A DNA stretch of 5,251 nt, taken from contig JBDTOI010000248.1 of assembly GCA_039933315.1 (NCBI GenBank), forward strand, positions 1 to 5,251. The letters are read 5' to 3'. Below, one piece after another: positions 1-5,251 of the stretch; positions within the stretch are counted from its first letter, which is position 1; each line of letters starts with the position of its first letter. The DNA comes from DASXRU01 sp039933315. GTDB taxonomy: Bacteria; Acidobacteriota; Blastocatellia; Pyrinomonadales; Pyrinomonadaceae. A model generated the notes under the pieces. It made no database searches and had not been told where the DNA came from. It saw only the letters and a list, made by a program, of their open reading frames with translations. The translations under genes and the position numbers were made by a program.

Positions 1-2025
1 GACCCGGTGAACGTCGGCGGCACCAAAGCCGCAGGCACCGGCACAGCGAACCGGGTAGCGAAATGGACGGAGACAGGCGGGGCCGGGACGCTCGGTGACT
101 CAGCCATCACTGAGGTCAACAGCGCGGTGGTGGTCGGCAGCCTTGCTCAGACAGGCACTCTGCAAATCGCCGGAGCTGCCGGGCAGGACGTTTTTGCCGG
201 GATGGGCCCGGACATCAACGCCGGGCCGGCTTTTAACTTCGGCTACGCGGGCCTGTCCATCGGGCGGAGCGCGGGTTTCTTCAACGTCAGGCCCGACGCA
301 TCCGCCACAGCCCCCAATCCCTCGCTGCGATTCATGACCACCAACGTCGAGCGCATGATTGTCACTAACGCCGGCAACGTCGGCATCGGCACCAGCGGCC
401 CGGGGGCGAAGCTCGACGTGGTCGGCAACATCAACACTTCCACGCAATACAACCTCGGTGGTAGTCGAGTTTTAATCACCTCAAATTTCTTCGGAAATAT
501 TTTTGCCGGAAACGGCGCCGGTGCGTCGAACACCTCGGGGAGCGGCAATTCATTCTTCGGACTAAGCGCCGGACAATCAAATATGACAGGCGGAAACAAC
601 TCGTTCTTCGGCAAGAGCGCCGGCCTTAATAACACAGCTGGCAACAACTCGTTTTTCGGCGAACAGAGCGGCTTTGGCAATTCAAGCGGCCAAAATAATT
701 CTTCATTCGGACAGGGTTCGGGAAGAAACAATGGCTCCGGCAGTGACAACGCCTCTTTCGGCTATCGCGCCGGGTTTAATAACACCGCCAGCGGCAACTC
801 ATTTTTCGGCAGTCAATCGGGCGACTCTGTTACCTCGGGAGCGAACAACTCTTTTTTCGGCAGAAGCGCTGGCGCCGCGGTTATCACCGGCGGCAGTAAT
901 TCTTTTTTTGGACACAACGCCGGAATTCTTACAACCTCGAGCAGCAACTCTTTCTTCGGCTCAAGCGCCGGTGTTGCAAATACGAGCGGCACATTCAACT
1001 CCTTCTTCGGCACGCTTGCCGGCAGCGCGAACACGACGGCCTCAAGCAACGACTTCTTTGGCGCGTTTGCCGGCGCCGCGAACACGACGGGCTATAACAA
1101 CGCTTTCTTTGGCAGGCAAGCTGGTGAAGAGAACACAACCGGCTCAAACAACGCTTTCTTCGGCAGTACTGCCGGCGGCGCGAACACGAGCGGCGAAAAC
1201 AACTCTTTCTTCGGCGTCGAAGCCGGTTTCTCTAACGGCTTAGGCATTCGCAATTCCTACTTCGGGCGTGGCGCGGGCCGGAATGGCCATGTGGGAAGTG
1301 ACAACACTTTTGTCGGCTACGTGGCCGGCGACAACAGCACTGGTAGCGATAACACCTTCGTCGGCAGCGACGCTGGCGGCTCGAACACCTCGGGCTACTA
1401 CAATACGTTCGTTGGCAGAAACGCGGGCGACGCGAATACAACCGGCGACAACAACACGATTATCGGCCGGAATGCAGATGTTGCCAGCGGTGCGTTGACC
1501 TTCGCGACCGCCGTCGGCGCGGGCGCAGTTGTTGACCGCAGCAACGCCATCGTGCTGGGCAGAAGCAATGACGATGTGATCATACCGGGCACATTGGAGC
1601 TAACCTTGACACAGGGCGGCACGTACCCATTGTGCTTTGTACCCCATGGGATTAATTTCACTCCGACCACCTGCTCATCCAGCTTGCGCTACAAGACGAA
1701 CCTCGCGCCGTTCCGCTCTGGCTTATCCTTAATTAACCAACTGCGCCCGATTTCCTACGATTGGAAAAAGGGCGGCATGAAGGATGTTGGCTTTGGCGCG
1801 GAGGACGTAGAGAAAATCGATCCTCGCTTCGTTACTTATAATAGGACGGGCGAAGTCGAAGGCGTGAGGTACGACCATTTGAGCACAGTGTTCGTCAACG
1901 CTTTCAAAGAACAGCAAACGCAGATCGAACGTCAGCAGCGACAGATCAATCAACTTACGCAAATCGTCTGCAGGTCCAGACGAGGCACCGCCGTTTGCCG
2001 GAAGACAAGCAAACGAACCCATTAA
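1..2025 (+). CDS. Surface fiber-like protein with NxFFG repeats and C-terminal S74 self-cleaving chaperone domain (5' partial)
   Basis: The frame is open through base 1 (Asp-Pro before the GTG at 7), so the start lies outside the window and the GTG is probably internal. Residues below count from that GTG. Residues 1-110 are Gly/Ala/Thr-rich. Residues 115-142 carry the ERMIVTNAGNVGIGT...KLDVVGN element common in tail-fiber-like proteins. Residues 160-496 form a short-repeat array. Residues 497-530 (AVGAGAVVDRSNAIVLG) resemble a YadA-type head turn. Residues 558-672 are a peptidase S74 (endosialidase chaperone) domain: SSLRYK start, LRPISYDWK, DVGFGAEDV, GVRYDHL, then a Gln-rich coiled coil at about 632-654. 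Known for the family: the domain drives trimerisation and cuts itself off. Inferred: a trimeric, exported, elongated surface fiber. No signal peptide can be seen because the N-terminus is missing. The binding target is unknown. A phage tail fiber is the alternative, but no phage gene is nearby. Confidence 0.88.
   Translation, partial: DPVNVGGTKAAGTGTANRVAKWTETGGAGTLGDSAITEVNSAVVVGSLAQTGTLQIAGAAGQDVFAGMGPDINAGPAFNFGYAGLSIGRSAGFFNVRPDASATAPNPSLRFMTTNVERMIVTNAGNVGIGTSGPGAKLDVVGNINTSTQYNLGGSRVLITSNFFGNIFAGNGAGASNTSGSGNSFFGLSAGQSNMTGGNNSFFGKSAGLNNTAGNNSFFGEQSGFGNSSGQNNSSFGQGSGRNNGSGSDNASFGYRAGFNNTASGNSFFGSQSGDSVTSGANNSFFGRSAGAAVITGGSNSFFGHNAGILTTSSSNSFFGSSAGVANTSGTFNSFFGTLAGSANTTASSNDFFGAFAGAANTTGYNNAFFGRQAGEENTTGSNNAFFGSTAGGANTSGENNSFFGVEAGFSNGLGIRNSYFGRGAGRNGHVGSDNTFVGYVAGDNSTGSDNTFVGSDAGGSNTSGYYNTFVGRNAGDANTTGDNNTIIGRNADVASGALTFATAVGAGAVVDRSNAIVLGRSNDDVIIPGTLELTLTQGGTYPLCFVPHGINFTPTTCSSSLRYKTNLAPFRSGLSLINQLRPISYDWKKGGMKDVGFGAEDVEKIDPRFVTYNRTGEVEGVRYDHLSTVFVNAFKEQQTQIERQQRQINQLTQIVCRSRRGTAVCRKTSKRTH
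547..1452 (+). repeat. In-frame protein repeat array, 18 units of 51 or 48 bp
   Basis: Eighteen complete in-frame units encode residues 181-482 of the fiber protein. Fourteen units are 17 residues and four are 16. The consensus is N-S/T-F-F/V-G-x-x-A-G-x-x-N-T-S/T-G-x-x. A degenerate unit precedes the array (residues 160-180, NFFGNIFAGNGAG...) and a decayed one follows (483-496, NTIIGRNADVASG). At DNA level the best-conserved core is AAC-AAC-TCN-TTY-TTC-GGC, with much synonymous variation, so the array looks old rather than freshly copied. The regular Asn, Phe and Gly spacing suggests a beta-roll or beta-solenoid, one repeat per turn, in a trimeric fiber. The fold is inference. Confidence 0.93.
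1678..2022 (+). other. Peptidase S74 / intramolecular chaperone domain coding region
   Basis: This part encodes residues 558-672 of the fiber. Ser558 and Lys563 have the spacing of the S-D-x-R-x-K dyad of the S74 family, here S-S-L-R-Y-K. Cleavage is predicted between Ser557 and Ser558 and would release about 115 residues after trimer folding. Arg561 matches the conserved Arg. Downstream landmarks are DVGFGAEDV (593-601), GVRYDHL (619-625), and a KEQQTQIERQQRQINQL coiled coil (634-650). The end is basic with Cys655 and Cys664. Confidence 0.85.
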
Positions 2026-2038
2026 CTGCCTGATAATC

Positions 2039-2055
2039 ACCACGCCGGTGGTTTT
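2039..2055 (+). terminator. Short hairpin with T-run after the fiber gene (weak terminator candidate)
   Basis: ACCAC (2039-2043) pairs with GTGGT (2048-2052) around a GCCG loop, followed by T's to 2055. The five-pair stem and four T's are weak for an intrinsic terminator. It sits 13 bp after the fiber stop codon and just before the ribosome binding site of the next gene. It may attenuate read-through, or be chance. Confidence 0.22.
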
Positions 2056-2056
2056 C

Positions 2057-2064
2057 GGAAGGAG
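2057..2064 (+). promoter_or_regulatory. Ribosome binding site of the 94-aa protein gene
   Basis: GGAAGGAG lies four bases before the ATG at 2069. It decides the start: the in-frame GTG at 2048 lies upstream of this site and has no comparable Shine-Dalgarno sequence. Confidence 0.8.
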
Positions 2065-2068
2065 TTAT

Positions 2069-2353
2069 ATGGGCGGCAAACGCAAAACGATAGTAACCAT
2101 TGAATCGCACCAGTTAACTGTCGTACGCTCACGCCGTTCCAGCGAACTGTGGTGCCGGGAATGCGGCAAACATCTGCCAACGATCACAGCGGAAGCGGCT
2201 GCAGCACTCGCAGGTATTGGCCCTGGTGCGATCTGTGACGGCATCGAGAGCGGTGAGCTGCACCTGGTCGAGACACACCGGCGGGGCGCTCATCTGCTCC
2301 AGCTAGTTTTAAAGATGGTCCGATTCCGGTCAAACAGAAAGGTGATTCGATGA
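2069..2353 (+). CDS. Small WCxxC protein with excisionase/MerR-like helix-turn-helix segment
   Basis: The protein is 94 residues with the ATG set by a strong GGAAGGAG site. Residues 4-23 are basic and beta-like (KRKTIVTIESHQLTVVRSRR). Residues 28-33 read WCRECG, a single CxxC pair. Residues 40-69 (TAEAAAALAG...IESGELHLVET) match the pattern of excisionase/MerR-type HTH domains, in which an EAA helix, a turn and a recognition helix are followed by 'I-x-x-G-x-L-H'. I recall similar small proteins in Acidobacteriota genomes; that is memory, not a search. The expected recognition-helix residues are poor here (GPGAICDGIESG, no Arg/Lys/Trp), so DNA binding is doubtful. The C-terminus (82-94) is basic. 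It overlaps the lipoprotein gene by ATGA, so the two are probably co-translated. Function is unknown; a regulator or a degenerate adaptor is possible. The one CxxC could bind metal only as a dimer or with other ligands. Confidence 0.75.
   Translation: MGGKRKTIVTIESHQLTVVRSRRSSELWCRECGKHLPTITAEAAAALAGIGPGAICDGIESGELHLVETHRRGAHLLQLVLKMVRFRSNRKVIR
2338..2345 (+). promoter_or_regulatory. Ribosome binding site and ATGA coupling site of the lipoprotein gene
   Basis: AAAGGTGA lies inside the end of the 94-aa gene, four bases before the ATG at 2350. That ATG overlaps the TGA stop at 2351-2353 as ATGA, the usual arrangement for translational coupling. Confidence 0.7.
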
Positions 2354-3885
2354 AACGCATCATGATGTTCGGCGCGCTGGCGCTGCTGTTTGTTGTCATG
2401 GGCTGTAACAAGAGTCAGTCAACATTGACGGCGGCGACGCCACCGGCGCCCAACAATGACGCGGAGTCCGTTAACAGCGTTGCTGGCAGCTTCACTGTCA
2501 CCGGATACTTTGCTAAAGACAAACCGCCTGAGACCGTAACGTTGACGCAGGCTTACGCGCGCCGGGTGAAGAACCAAGACGACCCTACCACGCAGGACGT
2601 TTTGATCTTACTGACGGAAAAGGCGCTCTCACGCAAAGTGCTGGCGGAGGCAGAGGACGATAAAGGCTCGTTAACGCACTTCCAGGCGAAACTTGAGAAC
2701 CGAGGGGCGCGTGGCATTCAATTGAGGTTCACCGCCAAAAAGAAGCTTGCGCCCGGCGAGGAGAAGCAGGAAGCGGAGTCCGAAGGGGAAAATGATTTTG
2801 ATTCAATAGTGCACTTCAATGGCTCCGCCATCCAGACAAATGTACTGCTGTTCAAGCCGGCGGTCTTCAGCGCTGATTCGGTGCAGGGCAGTATCACGGC
2901 CCGCGGAGACTGGGAAGGTAAATTCAATATCAACTTCAAAGTCTCGCTGCGCCCGCAGGGGTGGACCGGTGGAACGTTCTATGTGCAGCCGCCCACGAAC
3001 CTGGAACCGGGAAGGGCCCGCGGCCAGGTTGTGATTGACGGCAAGGCGACGAACTTGAATTACGTCTATGCGCGCCAGCAGGGACATGACATGTTCGACG
3101 AGAAAGAAAACCGGGTGAAACTGTTTTTCACGGAGAAGCCGGTAACAGACGAGGCTCTCGGCGAAGACATTGAGCACTTGCTACGCATGAAAGAGGCGGG
3201 GAATAATTACACAATACGGTATCAACTCTCGGCGAAAGACCAATCCGATTTCCCGGAGCTTTGGGCGGTGGGACAACTTTCAAGTACGACAAACATGGTC
3301 ACTCTAGCTGCCAGAAGAGACATGGAAGATACAATCACGAATACCGACATTGACCTGTCGAAGTTCGACGATCGCACAATAGACGGGAAGATCTACACCA
3401 CCGGTCCGAACAGAAAGTTCGATCACACCTACGAGCTGGACGTCTCCTTCAACGTGCAGATTAGCAAACCGGACCCGACGGATGCTCCGGTCACGGCCGG
3501 CAGCGGCCAGCCCCTGCCCGCGGATGGCGGCGCCCCCGGTAAGGCCTATCTGGCCTTTATCAAAGCAGTCGAGGCCAGCCGGAATCTGAAGGAGTTGACG
3601 CAGGTGCTGGAAAACTCGCTGAGCGCCAGACCTTTGGCGGAGTCAAGAAAATCGCTGGCAACAGTTCCGGCCGCAGAAGAGCAGGCAACACTGGGAATGT
3701 TAAAGATGGTACTTATCGTTAAGGATGCGCGCATCGCAGGAGGCTTTGGCGGTGGTGACAAAGCGACACTTTCAATTACCGGCACGGACGGAGGACAAAA
3801 GGCCAATGCCAGAGTCAACCTGCATCTGGAAAACGGGCAATGGAAAGTCGGGGCCGCCTCTACCCGCGTGGGGTCGGGGTTATAG
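2350..3885 (+). CDS. Predicted lipoprotein with two related beta-rich modules and C-terminal NTF2-like segment
   Basis: The protein is 511 residues. Its N-terminus is a lipoprotein signal: MKR, a hydrophobic stretch (4-17), then VMG-Cys19. Met at -2 of the lipobox is not the commonest residue, but Cys19 is the only cysteine in the protein, which supports lipidation. Asn20 at +2 does not suggest inner-membrane retention, so the outer membrane is likely. Residues 22-45 are a flexible linker. Module A (about 46-201) and module B (about 224-373) look like diverged copies: YAR at 69-71 and 240-242, TEK at 89-91 and 261-263, TN at 163-164 and 314-315, G(S/K)I at 180-182 and 346-348. A charged insert at 131-151 occurs only in A. 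A Pro/Gly linker (374-397) leads to residues 398-511, which start with an AYLAFIKAVEA helix and end in strands with NGQWKVG, like small NTF2/cystatin-like domains. No catalytic motif is visible. I do not recognise the family; a binding or scaffold role at the envelope is inference. Confidence 0.82.
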   Translation: MKRIMMFGALALLFVVMGCNKSQSTLTAATPPAPNNDAESVNSVAGSFTVTGYFAKDKPPETVTLTQAYARRVKNQDDPTTQDVLILLTEKALSRKVLAEAEDDKGSLTHFQAKLENRGARGIQLRFTAKKKLAPGEEKQEAESEGENDFDSIVHFNGSAIQTNVLLFKPAVFSADSVQGSITARGDWEGKFNINFKVSLRPQGWTGGTFYVQPPTNLEPGRARGQVVIDGKATNLNYVYARQQGHDMFDEKENRVKLFFTEKPVTDEALGEDIEHLLRMKEAGNNYTIRYQLSAKDQSDFPELWAVGQLSSTTNMVTLAARRDMEDTITNTDIDLSKFDDRTIDGKIYTTGPNRKFDHTYELDVSFNVQISKPDPTDAPVTAGSGQPLPADGGAPGKAYLAFIKAVEASRNLKELTQVLENSLSARPLAESRKSLATVPAAEEQATLGMLKMVLIVKDARIAGGFGGGDKATLSITGTDGGQKANARVNLHLENGQWKVGAASTRVGSGL

Positions 3886-3896
3886 AACCTATAGGA

Positions 3897-5231
3897 CTAT
3901 GGTAGACCAGAAATCTCACTCACGACTTCATAAAACTCCCGCGTGCCCTCGCGAATGTTCTTCACCGTGATCCGCTCGTTGTTGCCGTGTACTCCCTGGC
4001 CCTCCTCAACTGACGTGTAGAAGGGCGCCCAGCCGTACGCAGTAATTCCCAGTTGCCGAAAGAGCTGGCTCTCGGTGTAGCCGCTCAGCATCTTGGTTGT
4101 AATCAAAGCTTCTGAATGGTGACGTTTGGTCACGCTCGAAATGAGACCAAAGAGCTCCGTATCAAGTCTGGAACTATTCGGCGGCTTAAAGGTATTTACC
4201 TGTTCGATTTTTATCGCAGGATCGGCAATCACCTGCTTCAGTTCTGCCAGGAACTCTTCGGGCTTTCCTCCCGGCAGCAACCGCACATCGATATTGCAAG
4301 TCGCCGTATTGGGGATGACATTAGTCTGTTTGCTGCCGCTCATCATGGTCAGTGAGATCGTGTCGCGCAGCATGTAGTTATATTCGCGATCACTGGTGAT
4401 TTGCTTAACGAACGCCGGGTCTTTTAACGATTCACGGATATTCAGGAACCTGGACCGCATCGACTCAGCTTGCAGCGGCGCAATATCCTGAAAAAACTTT
4501 TCCACCGCAGGCTGCAGTTTTATCGGCGTCTCATAGTTGACGATGCGCCACATAACGCGCGCCAGGCGGTTGGCGGCTGAATCCGCGATTGGCCGCGAGC
4601 CGTGGCCGGGTTGACCCGTGGCGGTCAGTTGCAGCCAATAGGGCGCCTTCTCCGCCACATCTACTCCGACGTACTTCACACTGCCGTTTTCCAGCAGGTT
4701 ATCGCCACCTTCCGTCAGCAGATACTCGGCATCTTTAAACAGCTCCGCTTTGTTCGCGATCATCCAGATCGAGCCTTCGTCCTTCACCTCTTCATCGGCG
4801 GTAGCAATGAAGATTACGTCCCGCGACAGCTTTGGCTTCTCGCGCGCCAAAATGATCATAGTCATCAACTGCAGCAGCCCTTCACTCTTCATATCGAGGG
4901 CTCCGCGTCCATAGATCGCGCCGTCGATTATCTCTGCCGAAAACGGATTCACGCGCCAGGCGGCCGGATCAGCAGTAACGACATCCATATGACTTAACAG
5001 AATGATCGGCCGTTTCGATCCATCGCCGCGGATGCGCGCGATTATATTTGCTCGCGCCGGTTTGTACTCGAAGATCTCGCTCTGTATTCCCTCTTTATCG
5101 AAGATGGCCTTGAAAAAGTTCGCGGCCGCAATTTCATTGCCGGGAGGATTCGAGGTATCGATCCTCAAATACTGCCGCATGAGATCCACCGCCATATCCT
5201 GATACGCCGGCCAGTTGATCTCAGCCGGCAA
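3897..5231 (-). CDS. M20-family zinc metallopeptidase/amidohydrolase (ArgE/DapE/CPG2-like)
   Basis: The protein is 444 residues, normal for the family, which removes acyl or C-terminal amino-acid groups from peptides and N-acyl amino acids using two zinc ions. All key residues are present: His81 and Asp83 (SHMDVV), bridging Asp113 (GRGALDMKS), general base Glu147 with ligand Glu148 (TADEEV), Glu174 (LLTEGG) and His415 (GQGVHGNNE). The inserted dimerisation domain spans about 195-310, with His210 in GHGSRP, and is followed by DVRLLPG (315-321). The closing GITAYGWAPF...GVHGNNERI resembles the PM20D1/CPS1 branch, but the substrate cannot be read from sequence. The chosen start is TTG (5229-5231) with AGGA eight bases upstream, and it gives a short N-terminus before LRIDTSNPPGNE. 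The frame stays open to the window edge, so an upstream start, perhaps with a signal peptide, is not excluded. It converges on the lipoprotein gene with an 11-bp gap and is probably unrelated to it. Confidence 0.92.
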   Translation of the reverse strand: MPAEINWPAYQDMAVDLMRQYLRIDTSNPPGNEIAAANFFKAIFDKEGIQSEIFEYKPARANIIARIRGDGSKRPIILLSHMDVVTADPAAWRVNPFSAEIIDGAIYGRGALDMKSEGLLQLMTMIILAREKPKLSRDVIFIATADEEVKDEGSIWMIANKAELFKDAEYLLTEGGDNLLENGSVKYVGVDVAEKAPYWLQLTATGQPGHGSRPIADSAANRLARVMWRIVNYETPIKLQPAVEKFFQDIAPLQAESMRSRFLNIRESLKDPAFVKQITSDREYNYMLRDTISLTMMSGSKQTNVIPNTATCNIDVRLLPGGKPEEFLAELKQVIADPAIKIEQVNTFKPPNSSRLDTELFGLISSVTKRHHSEALITTKMLSGYTESQLFRQLGITAYGWAPFYTSVEEGQGVHGNNERITVKNIREGTREFYEVVSEISGLP

Positions 5232-5239
5232 TGATGCAG

Positions 5240-5243
5240 TCCT
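5240..5243 (-). promoter_or_regulatory. Possible Shine-Dalgarno for the M20 gene TTG start
   Basis: On the minus strand AGGA precedes the TTG at 5231-5229 by eight bases. It is short, and the frame continues upstream to the window edge, so it only mildly favours this start. Confidence 0.3.
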
Positions 5244-5251
5244 GGCGCGCG

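Noticed and set aside
243..749. Minus-strand open frames over the fiber gene (also 813-1085, 1398-1670 and 1729-2043)
   Set aside because: These are antisense shadows of a GC-rich repeated gene. Their residue patterns (e.g. PKKELL repeats) are the complement of the FFG codons, with no domain or start signal.
674..1243. Long open frame with its own repeat pattern (TTLSSA...PAARTR) in another forward frame over the array
   Set aside because: It is the frame-shifted reading of the NxFFG repeat DNA. The repeat makes all frames periodic and stop-poor, it has no ribosome binding site, and the main frame carries the conserved domains on both sides.
547..1452. Possible CRISPR array or tandem DNA satellite, from the regular 48-51 bp period
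   Set aside because: Units are in frame within a conserved protein, vary at synonymous sites, and have no repeat-spacer structure or palindromic repeat.
1..2025. Prophage tail-fiber gene
   Set aside because: S74 domains occur in phage fibers, but nothing else in the window is phage-like. The following genes are a small HTH-like protein, a lipoprotein and an M20 enzyme. It is not excluded beyond the left edge.
2048..2068. Upstream GTG start at 2048 for the small protein
   Set aside because: It lies within the hairpin region and before a strong GGAAGGAG site, which is correctly placed for the ATG at 2069.
2819..3177. Small forward and reverse open frames within the lipoprotein gene
   Set aside because: They are fully embedded in a coherent 511-residue frame with a signal peptide and duplicated modules, and they show no independent start signal.
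4602..4997. Forward-strand open frame opposite the M20 gene (also 4116-4355, 4126-4377 and 5002-5202)
   Set aside because: The minus strand encodes an intact M20 enzyme with every metal ligand. These frames have no recognisable domain or ribosome binding site.

Overview
The window looks like ordinary chromosomal DNA from a free-living Gram-negative bacterium. The best guess is an Acidobacteriota of the Blastocatellia type, probably from soil. This rests on recognition of protein style (S74-type fiber with a CSSSLRYK start, WCxxC/HTH small protein, M20 hydrolase with an NPPGNE N-terminus), not on any marker gene. Base composition is moderately GC-rich. No rRNA, tRNA, CRISPR array or insertion sequence is visible.

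Layout: three genes run left to right and one runs right to left. (1) Positions 1-2025 hold the C-terminal part of a large surface-fiber-like protein, open at the left edge. It has a collar-like N-terminal part, an array of 16/17-residue Asn/Gly/Phe repeats, a YadA-head-like transition, and a C-terminal peptidase S74 intramolecular chaperone domain with an intact Ser-Lys dyad. (2) After 43 bp, positions 2069-2353 encode a 94-residue protein with a WCxxC motif and an excisionase/MerR-like segment. (3) Overlapping it by ATGA, positions 2350-3885 encode a 511-residue lipoprotein with two related beta-rich modules and a C-terminal NTF2-like segment. (4) Convergent to these, with an 11-bp gap, positions 5231-3897 encode an M20-family zinc peptidase/amidohydrolase with all expected metal ligands.

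Genes 2 and 3 are almost certainly translationally coupled. Gene 1 may belong to the same transcript, although a weak hairpin lies between 1 and 2. The fiber and the lipoprotein are both expected outside the cytoplasm, so genes 1-3 could form a small cell-surface unit. This is inference from proximity only. No phage structural gene is present in the window, so the fiber is more likely a host surface protein than a virion tail fiber. The M20 gene looks like unrelated housekeeping or catabolic function.

I did not find a clear new system. The most unusual items are the repeat array with its 17-16-17 spacing, the clustering of the fiber's only cysteines around the self-cleaving domain, and the duplicated-module lipoprotein coupled to a degenerate HTH protein.
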